NCBI GenBank assembly: GCA_013213915.1 | Contig: JABSRK010000247.1 | Location: 1 to 5,271, forward strand | Reading direction: 5' to 3' | Source of the DNA: Planctomycetota bacterium | GTDB lineage: Bacteria; Planctomycetota; GCA-002687715 | DNA: 5,271 nucleotides | In this document: positions 1-5,271 of the stretch, in pieces | Layout of the letters: every line of letters starts with the position of its first letter | Position numbering within the stretch: position 1 is the stretch's first letter | The notes under the pieces: model-generated | What the model was told of the DNA's origin: nothing | The model's database searches: none | What the model saw: the letters and a program-made list of their open reading frames with translations, nothing else | Translations under genes and position numbers: made by a program

Positions 1-320
1 CCCATGTCGGACGGCAGAAACGGCGCGTCGCACGAAACGAGGAGAAGGAACGGCGTCTCGCAGGCGCACAACAGCGCCGCTGCTCCCGAAAGCGGACCTT
101 CGCCAGGCAACTCATCCGGTACCCACGGGTAGCCCAGATCTCGTCCAGGGCCATCGGGACGGGTCGCGACGATGACAGGGACTCCCTCCGGCGCCAGCCG
201 ACGCCCCACATACTGCAACAACGTCGTGCCCTCGAAGGGAACCGTCGCCTTGTCGCGGCCCAGACGCCGACTCTTCCCCCCGGCCAGGATGCCCAGGGTC
301 CAGGCCGGTGCGACTCTCAC
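1..320 (-). CDS. mobA: Molybdenum cofactor guanylyltransferase MobA (partial, C-terminus off the left edge)
   Basis: MobA transfers GMP from GTP to molybdopterin-Mo in the cytoplasm, giving the MGD cofactor used by DMSO-reductase-type enzymes. The window holds 106 codons of a protein usually near 190-200 residues. Visible motifs of the MobA-like nucleotidyltransferase fold are the nucleotide-binding loop LAGGKSRRLG at residues 12-21 followed by DK at 23-24, PDELPGEGPLSG at 68-79, and VSCDAPFLPSD at 95-105, where D98 matches the metal-binding Asp of the family. The start is GTG at 320, sharing GTGA with the stop of the upstream 73-residue gene; a GAGGT ribosome site lies about 7 bases before it. 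No ATG start fits better. The tight overlap with tatA and the small gene suggests co-translation. A related sugar or cofactor nucleotidyltransferase is possible, but PLSG plus SCDAPF favours MobA. Confidence 0.88.
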   Translation of the reverse strand, partial: MRVAPAWTLGILAGGKSRRLGRDKATVPFEGTTLLQYVGRRLAPEGVPVIVATRPDGPGRDLGYPWVPDELPGEGPLSGAAALLCACETPFLLLVSCDAPFLPSDM

Positions 321-538
321 GTGCGCCGCACCTCGACCTCCACCGTGGTGGGATCGTCAGCGACGTTGTGGAGGCCCTTCAAGAGCCCGGTTACGGTCCC
401 GCCGATGAGGTCGTGCAAGAACGCCTTCAGGGGGACGGACTCGCCGTCCACCCGGACGGTGACGGCGTAGTGGCTCCCATGGGGTCCGACCTGTCCGGCC
501 GGCGGATGCTCGTCCGGCGCGGAGGAGGCGCCGGTCAT
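317..538 (-). CDS. Uncharacterised 73-residue protein between tatA and mobA
   Basis: I do not recognise this protein with certainty. It has 73 residues and no cysteine, signal peptide or membrane segment. Residues 1-22 are rich in Ala, Pro, Gly and His and are probably disordered. Residues 23-50 read as a strand (YAVTVRVDGE) followed by a helix-forming stretch (PLKAFLHDLIGGTVTGLLKG), and the end (TTVEVEVRR) reads as another strand, so a small alpha/beta fold is likely. The pattern of hydrophobic residues and G-T-V-x-G in the helix looks conserved rather than random. Its ATG overlaps the tatA stop (ATGA) and its TGA overlaps the mobA start (GTGA). A purine-rich GGAGGAGA lies rather far upstream, so translation may depend on coupling to tatA. 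The context suggests a role near Tat export or molybdenum cofactor handling; this is inference only. The overlaps on both sides are the best evidence that it is a real gene. Confidence 0.75.
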   Translation of the reverse strand: MTGASSAPDEHPPAGQVGPHGSHYAVTVRVDGESVPLKAFLHDLIGGTVTGLLKGLHNVADDPTTVEVEVRRT

Positions 539-783
539 GCCGGGGTCTTCTCCTCCGAGGCCGCATTCTCCTGCTCGATCTGATCGGGCGTGGCCCCCGC
601 GAGCGGCTCGGGTGGAGCGTCGTCTCCGCCCTTCACCCCCTTCTTGAACTCGGTGAAGGAGCGCCCGATGTTGCGAGCGACGCCCGGCAGCTTGCTGCCG
701 AACAGGATGAGAACGACGAGGAGGATGACCCAGATTTCCGATCCCCCCGGTAGGAAGAAGGCGAGATAGGAGATCGTGGTCAT
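535..783 (-). CDS. tatA: Twin-arginine translocase subunit TatA/TatE-type
   Basis: This is the pore-forming subunit of the Sec-independent Tat system, which moves folded proteins with twin-arginine signals across the inner membrane. The 82-residue protein has the family layout: a short N-terminus, one membrane helix at about residues 15-28, the hinge FGSKLP at 28-33, an amphipathic helix through about residue 50 containing FTEFKKG, and a charged, acidic tail to the end. E16 sits just before the helix, where TatA/B proteins carry a polar residue; Glu there is typical of TatB in E. coli but also occurs in many TatA proteins, and the short tail favours TatA. The N-terminus before the helix is some 8-10 residues longer than in E. 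coli TatA. The ATG at 783 is preceded by AAAGGA with a 9-base spacer. A possible -10 element lies about 40 bases upstream. No tatC is in the window. Confidence 0.92.
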   Translation of the reverse strand: MTTISYLAFFLPGGSEIWVILLVVLILFGSKLPGVARNIGRSFTEFKKGVKGGDDAPPEPLAGATPDQIEQENAASEEKTPA

Positions 784-792
784 GAGGAAAGG

Positions 793-798
793 TCCTTT
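793..798 (-). promoter_or_regulatory. Ribosome binding site of tatA
   Basis: The minus strand reads AAAGGA here, 9 bases before the tatA ATG at 783. It supports that start over the out-of-frame ATG at 809. Confidence 0.6.
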
Positions 799-819
799 TC
801 TCGGGTCATGTCGCTCCCC

Positions 820-829
820 AGTGTAGCAA
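820..829 (-). promoter_or_regulatory. Possible -10 promoter element upstream of tatA
   Basis: The minus strand reads TTGCTACACT, with TACACT resembling a sigma-70 -10 box (TATAAT). It lies in the 66-base gap before tatA and would place transcription start near 812-814, giving a leader of roughly 30 bases that still contains the AAAGGA ribosome site. I see no good -35 box 16-18 bases upstream. Nine of ten bases match a motif in the gap before murA, which strengthens the case. Confidence 0.35.
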
Positions 830-849
830 AGGGCACGAAAGGCCCCGAC

Positions 850-1326
850 TCAGGGACGGAACCCCTCCCGGTTCTCCTCCCACCATCGCTGCCAGGCCCC
901 CTGGTCCTCGCCCAGATCCTGGGCTGTGAGACGCCGCAGGTTCTCCAGGGCCGCGGCCCGCGTCTCGGGACGGTCGGCTGCCAGACCGTTGATGAGGAGC
1001 TCGACCGCGGTCCGAGCCTGCTCGGCCTCCCCCGCCGCCGAAGCCTTGGCTCCGCTCACCAGCCGCCTCAGCAACTGTCGCACCTCGTTCTTCTCGCGCA
1101 CGATGCCGGCGAAGTAGAGGAAAAGGAAGCCGACGAAGAACTGGGCTACGGCTCCTTCACCACCACCGAGAAGCCTCTTGAGCCACGCGTCTCCCGTGTA
1201 TTCGGGGGCGACCGGAGACAGGATCAGCCATAGGCCGAGGATGATGAGGAAGGCGATGGCGAGGCTCCCTAGCTTTCGCTCCATCTCGAGCACCTGCTCG
1301 CGCGACGGCGGCGTTCGTTGTGCCAT
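850..1326 (-). CDS. Small membrane protein with two transmembrane segments and a HEAT-like C-terminus
   Basis: No function can be assigned. The 158-residue protein starts with a charged cytoplasmic-looking stretch (1-19), then a membrane segment at about 20-39 (LGSLAIAFLIILGLWLILSP), a short loop of about 18 residues, and a second membrane segment at about 58-76 (AVAQFFVGFLFLYFAGIV). Both segments suggest a hairpin with both ends in the cytoplasm. Residues 77-158 are soluble and helical; the part from about 105 onward (ELLINGLAADRPETRAAALE, then RRLTAQDLG and AWQRWWEENR) resembles the last unit of HEAT-repeat proteins. It starts with ATG 5 bases after the murA stop, with CAGGGA about 9 bases upstream inside the murA end, so it is probably in one transcript with murA. 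Membrane topology and the HEAT resemblance are read by eye. Confidence 0.82.
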   Translation of the reverse strand: MAQRTPPSREQVLEMERKLGSLAIAFLIILGLWLILSPVAPEYTGDAWLKRLLGGGEGAVAQFFVGFLFLYFAGIVREKNEVRQLLRRLVSGAKASAAGEAEQARTAVELLINGLAADRPETRAAALENLRRLTAQDLGEDQGAWQRWWEENREGFRP

Positions 1327-1331
1327 GGCGA

Positions 1332-2633
1332 TCAGTCCCTGCGCTGGATCTGCGCGCCGAGGGCACGCAGGCGCCCGTCGATGTTCTCGTAGCCGCGGTC
1401 AACCTGGTGGGCGTTCATGATCTGGGACGTCCCCTGAGCGCACAGCGCTGCGGCGAGCAACGCCATGCCGGCGCGAATGTCCGGCGAAGCGAGCTCGGCG
1501 CCGTGCAACTCGGACGGTCCGACCACCAGAGCACGATGCGGATCGCACAAGACAACGCGAGCCCCCATCGTGATGAGCCGATCGACGAAGAACAGGCGGC
1601 TCTCGAACATCTTCTCGTGGATGAGCACCGTGCCCCTCGCCTGCGTCGCGAGCACCAGCGCGATGGACGTGAGATCCGCCGGAAAACCGGGCCACGGCGC
1701 GTCGTCCACCTTCGGCACCGCCCCGTGCAGATCCTCCTGAATGATGAGGTCCTGGGCGCCCGGGATCACCAGGTCATCACCATCGAACTGCGTATCGACC
1801 CCCAGGCGACCGAACACCATGCGGATCATCCGCAAGTCGTCAGCGATGACATCCGGGATGCGCAACTCGCCGCCCGTCATCGCAGCGAGCGCGATGAACG
1901 ACCCTATCTCGATGTGGTCGGGAGCGATGGCGTGCCGAGCGGGACGCAGATCATCGGTCCCCTCGATCTCCAGGCAGTTGGTGCCGACGCCTTCGATCCG
2001 CACACCCATGGCGATGAGCAACCGGCAGAGTCCCTGCACGTGCGGCTCACACGCCGCGTTGAGGATGCGCGTCGAACCCTCGGCGACGGCCGCCGCCATC
2101 ACCGCGTTCTCCGTCGCCATCACGCTGGCCTCATCCAGGAAGACGTCGGTCCCGCGAAACCGGCTCTGCAAATGCAGGCGATACTCGGATGACGTGACCT
2201 CCACGTCGGCTCCTAGCGCCTTCAGCGCGAGCAGGTGTGTGTCCACGCGGCGGCGTCCGATCCGATCGCCACCCGGACGCGGCAGGATCGCCCTGCCCAT
2301 ACGGTGCAAGAGCGCCGGTGCGATGAGGAACGACCCACGGATGGACGCGGCAAGCGATGGGTCGGGATCGCGATCGGAAAGGTCGGCGGCGTCCAGCGAC
2401 ACCGCATGCTCGCCCTCGTAACCCACCTTCACTCCGAGGCGCGAGAGCAACTCGATCATGCTCCGCGCGTCGCGGATGCGCGGCATGCGCTCGAGCACGG
2501 TCTCGCCGGACAACAGGAGGCACGCAGCCAGCGCAGGGAGTGCCTCGTTCTTGTTGCCTGCAGGTTCAACCGTTCCCGTGATCGGAACTCCGCCCTCAAC
2601 GACGAAGCGCCCGCCCTCGGCCGTACGGTCCAT
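1332..2633 (-). CDS. murA: UDP-N-acetylglucosamine 1-carboxyvinyltransferase (MurA) with Asp at the catalytic Cys position
   Basis: MurA transfers enolpyruvate from PEP to UDP-GlcNAc, the first committed step of peptidoglycan synthesis in the cytoplasm. The 433-residue length fits the family (E. coli 419). Conserved sites are visible: GNKNEALP with K28 (E. coli K22), R99 in SIRGS (R91), R128 (R120), PGFPADL with D320 (D305), PDIRAG with D385 and R387 (D369, R371), and DRGYENIDGRLRALGA with R413 (R397). The loop that in E. coli reads PGGCTIG reads PGGDRIG here, so the usual C115 is D123, as in the mycobacterial and chlamydial enzymes known for fosfomycin resistance. I chose the ATG at 2633 over the GTG at 2660 because GGGGAGGG sits 4 bases before it and the MurA fold begins soon after. 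The downstream membrane protein follows closely; a possible promoter lies 84 bases upstream. The remaining uncertainty is exact start, not identity. Confidence 0.96.
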   Translation of the reverse strand: MDRTAEGGRFVVEGGVPITGTVEPAGNKNEALPALAACLLLSGETVLERMPRIRDARSMIELLSRLGVKVGYEGEHAVSLDAADLSDRDPDPSLAASIRGSFLIAPALLHRMGRAILPRPGGDRIGRRRVDTHLLALKALGADVEVTSSEYRLHLQSRFRGTDVFLDEASVMATENAVMAAAVAEGSTRILNAACEPHVQGLCRLLIAMGVRIEGVGTNCLEIEGTDDLRPARHAIAPDHIEIGSFIALAAMTGGELRIPDVIADDLRMIRMVFGRLGVDTQFDGDDLVIPGAQDLIIQEDLHGAVPKVDDAPWPGFPADLTSIALVLATQARGTVLIHEKMFESRLFFVDRLITMGARVVLCDPHRALVVGPSELHGAELASPDIRAGMALLAAALCAQGTSQIMNAHQVDRGYENIDGRLRALGAQIQRRD

Positions 2634-2637
2634 ATCA

Positions 2638-2645
2638 CCCTCCCC
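2638..2645 (-). promoter_or_regulatory. Strong ribosome binding site that sets the murA start
   Basis: The minus strand reads GGGGAGGG followed by TGAT and ATG. This Shine-Dalgarno match decides for the ATG at 2633; the in-frame GTG at 2660 lies upstream of it and would add nine poorly conserved-looking residues. Confidence 0.7.
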
Positions 2646-2716
2646 GGGATCGCGAAGCACGGGCCCCGCCTGGACGCGGCTTCAGATGCAGAACTGGGGC
2701 TCTGCGGTCTGCGGGG

Positions 2717-2726
2717 ATTGTAGCAA
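2717..2726 (-). promoter_or_regulatory. Possible -10 promoter element upstream of murA
   Basis: The minus strand reads TTGCTACAAT in the 99-base gap before murA; TACAAT matches the sigma-70 -10 consensus at five of six positions. Transcription would start near 2710, leaving a leader of about 77 bases. No convincing -35 box is seen. The near-copy before tatA (TTGCTACACT) supports a shared promoter type. Confidence 0.4.
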
Positions 2727-2732
2727 GGACCG

Positions 2733-3215
2733 CTACCCTGCCGCGCAGGCCAGCGCTTTCTCTTCTCGCGAGAAGATGCGTCCTTCTAGAGCCGGCACTG
2801 CCGCGAGGATCCCGCGGGTGACGACGGCAGATGCCGTGATGACGACGAGGCGTCGATTCCGACCCGCAAGATAGGCGTTCACGTGCTCCAGCGCGTTGAG
2901 GTGCGACTCGGCGACAAGGCTGATCCGCGACATGTCGAGGACGAAGTTCCCGGCCCCTTTTCGCGCGAACTCGAGCACCTCGCGCAACGTCGTACGCAGG
3001 ACGCGGGGATCGAACACGTAACAGTTGTCGCCGCAATCAACGCGCGCGACACGTATGCCCTTGACCGACTCGCAGACGACGGGCAGGTGATCCTGCTCCG
3101 AGTCAACGAGCACGATCTCCCCGGACTCCGAGCGGAAGGCCTCATAAAAGACCCCGTCCTTCACGAGACCCAGGACCCGCTCACCATTCCTCGGGTCAAC
3201 ACAGCGTTCCGCCAA
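2733..3215 (-). CDS. STAS-domain protein with a short N-terminal extension
   Basis: STAS domains occur in anti-sigma factor antagonists (SpoIIAA, RsbV), stressosome proteins and transporter tails, where they bind partner proteins under control of Ser/Thr phosphorylation. In this 160-residue protein the STAS-like part runs from about residue 52 to the end: a strand RVARVD, helix RTTLREVLEFARKG, core strand NFVLDMSRISLV at 90-101, the motif AESHLNAL at 102-109, strand RRLVVITA, and final helix EEKALA. In SpoIIAA the motif is DSSG with the second Ser phosphorylated; here the aligned residues are A-E-S104-H, so the acceptor Ser may remain but its flanks are changed. Residues 1-51 have mixed strand character and no known domain. 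The start is TTG at 3215 with GGGGAG 5 bases before it; the frame is open upstream but has no better start. A GTG at codon 18 is the alternative. No partner kinase or sigma factor is nearby. The STAS assignment is by pattern and moderately sure. Confidence 0.72.
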   Translation of the reverse strand: MAERCVDPRNGERVLGLVKDGVFYEAFRSESGEIVLVDSEQDHLPVVCESVKGIRVARVDCGDNCYVFDPRVLRTTLREVLEFARKGAGNFVLDMSRISLVAESHLNALEHVNAYLAGRNRRLVVITASAVVTRGILAAVPALEGRIFSREEKALACAAG

Positions 3216-3220
3216 GCGCT

Positions 3221-3230
3221 CTCCCCCCTC
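3221..3230 (-). promoter_or_regulatory. Ribosome binding site supporting a TTG start for the STAS gene
   Basis: The minus strand reads GAGGGGGGAG, followed by AGCGC and the TTG at 3215. The spacing of 5 bases is suitable and no ATG or GTG lies in frame between here and the end of sucD. Confidence 0.5.
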
Positions 3231-3289
3231 GGCTCCTACCTCCGTAAGAGCACGACCGCGGCCGTCCGCAGTGGGACCCGCCCTGCTGC

Positions 3290-4165
3290 TTAGAGCCCAG
3301 CCACCTCGACGAGGGTCGCGGCGATGTCGGCTGGGCTCCGTGCGACCGCCGCGCCGGCCTTCTCCAGAGCGGCGATCTTGTCTGCTGCCTTCCCGCTACC
3401 GCCCGAGATAATAGCACCTGCGTGGCCCATTCGCTTCCCTGGAGGTGCAGTCTGGCCAGCAATAAACGCGGCCACCGGCTTCTTGACGTGGGCACCGATG
3501 AACTCGGCCGCCTCCTCTTCCGCCGTGCCCCCTATCTCCCCGATCATGACGATGGCGTCGGTGTCGGGGTCGTCGTTGAACAGGCGCAGGGCATCGACGT
3601 GGGTCGTGCCGACGAGCGGGTCGCCACCGATTCCGAGACACGTGCTCTGACCGATGCCGCGCTCCGTGAGCTGCCATACAGCCTCATAAGTCAGGGTTCC
3701 AGAACGAGACACAACCCCAACGCGGCCCGGCTTGTGGATGTAGCCAGGCATGATCCCGATCTTGCACTCCCCCGGGGTGATGATGCCCGGGCAGTTGGGG
3801 CCGATGATCCGCATGGTGCTGCCCCGGCGCTTCAGCGCCTGAAAGGTCTTCACCATGTCGGCAGCCGGGATGCCCTCGGTGATCACGACGCACAGGGCCA
3901 GGCCCGCAGCGTCGGCCTCGAGAATGGCGTCCAGGCAGCCCGCCGCGGGCACGTAGATGACGCTGGCATCCGCTTGCGTCGCCTCCTTCGCCTCCGCCAC
4001 ACTGTCGAAGACGGTGATGCCTGCGACCTCCTGGCCGCCCTTGCCGGGCCGGACGCCGCCAACCACTTGGGTTCCATACTCGACCATCTGGCCAGCGTGG
4101 AAGCGGCCGGCCGAACCCATGCCCTGGACGATGACCTTGGTGTCCTTGTTGACGAGGACGCTCAT
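3290..4165 (-). CDS. sucD: Succinyl-CoA synthetase (ADP/GDP-forming) alpha subunit
   Basis: SucD with SucC interconverts succinyl-CoA and succinate with formation of ATP or GTP in the TCA cycle. The 291-residue length matches the family (E. coli 289). The N-terminal CoA-binding Rossmann domain shows VIVQGMGSAGRFH (11-23) and GGVRPGKGG (36-44); the ligase domain has ITEGIP, IGPNCPGIITPGECKIG (121-137), SRSGTLTYE (153-161), MIGEIGG (207-213) and GKRMGHAGAI, where H248 is the phosphorylated active-site His (E. coli H246). The CoA loop is one residue shorter than the usual G-x-T-G-x-x-G: the Thr is absent. The ATG at 4165 overlaps the sucC stop as ATGA, and GGGAG lies 7 bases upstream within sucC; the frame is open further upstream but that stretch is sucC coding sequence and the homology begins at MSVLVNKDT. 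The sequence does not tell whether ADP or GDP is used. Confidence 0.97.
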   Translation of the reverse strand: MSVLVNKDTKVIVQGMGSAGRFHAGQMVEYGTQVVGGVRPGKGGQEVAGITVFDSVAEAKEATQADASVIYVPAAGCLDAILEADAAGLALCVVITEGIPAADMVKTFQALKRRGSTMRIIGPNCPGIITPGECKIGIMPGYIHKPGRVGVVSRSGTLTYEAVWQLTERGIGQSTCLGIGGDPLVGTTHVDALRLFNDDPDTDAIVMIGEIGGTAEEEAAEFIGAHVKKPVAAFIAGQTAPPGKRMGHAGAIISGGSGKAADKIAALEKAGAAVARSPADIAATLVEVAGL

Positions 4166-5271
4166 GACGCGGCTCCCGCGGCTTCGACGATCTTGTTGGC
4201 TGCGTCGGTCATATCCGTGGCCGTGATGATGGCCACGCCCGACGCCTCGAGGGTCTTGCGGCCTTCCTCCACCTCGGTCCCCTCCAGGCGCACCACCAGG
4301 GGTACGCCCATGTCGATCTCCTTCGCCGCCGCGACGATGCCGTCGGCGAGCGTCGTGCAACGGAGGATGCCGCCGAAGATGTTCACGAGGATACCCTTCA
4401 CGGCGGGGTCCTTGAGGATGATGCGGAACGCCGCGGCGACCTGGTCCTTGTCCGCACCTCCGCCGACGTCGAGGAAGTTCGCGGGCTCACCCCCGTGCAG
4501 TTTGATGAGGTCCATGGTCGCCATGGCGAGGCCGGCCCCGTTGACGAGGCAGCCGATGTTGCCGTCGAGGTTGACGTAGCTGAGCCCGGCATTGCCCGCC
4601 TCGACCTCGGTCGGGTCCTCCTCGTCAAGGTCGCGCAGTTCAACGAGGTCTGGATGCCGGTACAGCCCCGAGCCGTCGAAGTTCATCTTTGCGTCGAGGG
4701 CGATGAGTTGGCCGTCGTCCGTGACAACCAGCGGATTGACCTCGGCCAGGCTGCAATCCTGTTCGAGATACGCGCGACACAAGGCGTGGAAGAACAGCGT
4801 CGCCTGATTCCACAACTCAGGAGCGAGGCCGATGCCCTTCGCAAGGCGGCGCGCCTGATACGGCGACAGCCCCATCATCGGGTCGACCGGCTCCTTGAGG
4901 ATCTTCTCGGGCGTCTTCGACGCGACCTCCTCGATCTCGACGCCCCCCTCGGAAGACGCCATCAGAACCGGTACGCCAACCGACCGGTCAAGCGCGAGCC
5001 CGACATAGAGCTCGGTCGCAATGGAGCTGCCGGCCTCGACCAGCAGCTTCTTCACGGGCTGGCCCTCGGGGCCGGTCTGGTGCGTAATCAGCGGCCTGGC
5101 GAGAATCTCCGCGGCCGCTTCCTTCGCCTCGTCAGCCGACCGCACAAGCTTCACGCCGCCGCCCTTGCCGCGCCCTCCGGCGTGGATTTGCGCCTTGACC
5201 ACACACAACCCACCGCCGAGTTCTTGGAGCTCTTCGTACGCCTTGGCCGCGCCCTCGGGATCATCGACGAC
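4162..5271 (-). CDS. sucC: Succinyl-CoA synthetase beta subunit (partial, N-terminus off the right edge)
   Basis: SucC carries the nucleotide-binding ATP-grasp domain and the succinate site of succinyl-CoA synthetase and pairs with SucD. The window holds 369 codons in one open frame up to the last base; compared with E. coli SucC (388 residues) about 20 N-terminal residues are missing. Numbering from the edge, the ATP-grasp part shows VVKAQIHAGGRGKGGG with K26 (E. coli K46), then LLVEAG and ATELYVGLALDRS; the magnesium ligands appear as N179 in EVNPLV and D193 in LDAKM, with the same 14-residue spacing as E. coli N199 and D213. The C-terminal CoA-ligase domain contains LDGNIGCLVNGAGLAMATMD, LHGGEPANFLDVGGGA and VNIFGGILRC (succinate-binding loop). 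A TTG at 5208 is in frame but is not the true start, since family sequence continues upstream of it. The TGA stop overlaps the sucD start. All key residues in view are intact. Confidence 0.97.
   Translation of the reverse strand, partial: VVDDPEGAAKAYEELQELGGGLCVVKAQIHAGGRGKGGGVKLVRSADEAKEAAAEILARPLITHQTGPEGQPVKKLLVEAGSSIATELYVGLALDRSVGVPVLMASSEGGVEIEEVASKTPEKILKEPVDPMMGLSPYQARRLAKGIGLAPELWNQATLFFHALCRAYLEQDCSLAEVNPLVVTDDGQLIALDAKMNFDGSGLYRHPDLVELRDLDEEDPTEVEAGNAGLSYVNLDGNIGCLVNGAGLAMATMDLIKLHGGEPANFLDVGGGADKDQVAAAFRIILKDPAVKGILVNIFGGILRCTTLADGIVAAAKEIDMGVPLVVRLEGTEVEEGRKTLEASGVAIITATDMTDAANKIVEAAGAAS

Noticed and set aside
788..798. Small palindrome AAAGG-N-CCTTT next to the tatA start
   Set aside because: It has five pairs with a one-base centre, overlaps the ribosome site, and is too short to support an operator call.
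834..847. Short inverted repeat GGGC/GCCC after the stop of the membrane protein gene, followed by TTT on the minus strand
   Set aside because: The stem is only four base pairs and the T-run three bases, too weak to call a terminator.
1320..2192. Plus-strand open frame of 290 codons antisense to murA
   Set aside because: It is a mirror of the murA codon pattern, rich in Arg, His and Asp as expected from antisense reading of a GC-rich gene, with no family match.
2688..2705. Possible hairpin in the murA leader (GCAGA, 8-base loop, TCTGC)
   Set aside because: A five-pair stem with an eight-base loop is expected by chance in this sequence, and no riboswitch or attenuator pattern goes with it.
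3216..3289. Gap between sucD and the STAS gene searched for promoter or terminator
   Set aside because: It holds only GC-rich sequence with four-base inverted repeats, no T-run and no copy of the TTGCTACAMT motif; the only clear element is the ribosome site at 3221-3230.
4166..4360. Extension of the sucD frame upstream of the ATG at 4165
   Set aside because: The 65 extra residues are very rich in Arg, Gly and His, lie wholly inside sucC, and sucD homology begins exactly at MSVLVNKDT.
3422..4579. Long open frame on the plus strand (385 codons) antisense to sucD and sucC
   Set aside because: It lies opposite two unmistakable enzyme genes. High GC content makes stop codons rare in antisense frames, and the translation shows no recognisable domain.

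Overview
This window looks like a chromosomal housekeeping segment from a high-GC bacterium. All eight genes I can support lie on the minus strand, so transcription runs from the right end of the window to the left. Both edges cut genes: the right edge removes about 20 residues from the N-terminus of sucC, and the left edge removes the C-terminal part of mobA. Alternative start codons (GTG, TTG) and 4-base stop/start overlaps are common. The organism makes peptidoglycan (MurA), has a Tat export system and makes molybdenum cofactor. The phylum is not fixed by the sequence. The C-terminal motif of the small membrane protein (RRLTAQDLG then AWQRWWEENR) recalls HEAT-repeat proteins that I associate with Planctomycetes and nearby candidate phyla, but this is only an impression.

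Layout in transcription order: sucC (5271 to 4162, partial) and sucD (4165 to 3290) overlap by ATGA and encode the two subunits of succinyl-CoA synthetase. After a 74-base gap comes a 160-residue STAS-domain protein (3215 to 2733). After a 99-base gap with a possible -10 element comes murA (2633 to 1332), followed 5 bases later by a 158-residue protein with two membrane segments (1326 to 850). After a 66-base gap with a near-identical possible -10 element comes a tightly overlapped set: tatA (783 to 535), an unrecognised 73-residue protein (538 to 317) and mobA (320 to the left edge), joined by ATGA and GTGA overlaps.

Functionally there are three blocks: a TCA-cycle enzyme, a cell-wall gene with a membrane protein, and a Tat/molybdenum-cofactor block. 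The last is coherent because enzymes carrying the bis-MGD cofactor made by MobA are classic folded Tat substrates. The main points for a second look are a MurA with Asp in place of the usual active-site Cys (predicted natural fosfomycin insensitivity), a SucD whose CoA-binding loop lacks the usual Thr, the uncharacterised protein inside the tatA-mobA set, a STAS protein with an altered phosphorylation motif, and the decamer shared by the two larger promoter-like gaps. I saw no RNA genes, CRISPR arrays, insertion sequences, phage genes or convincing terminators.
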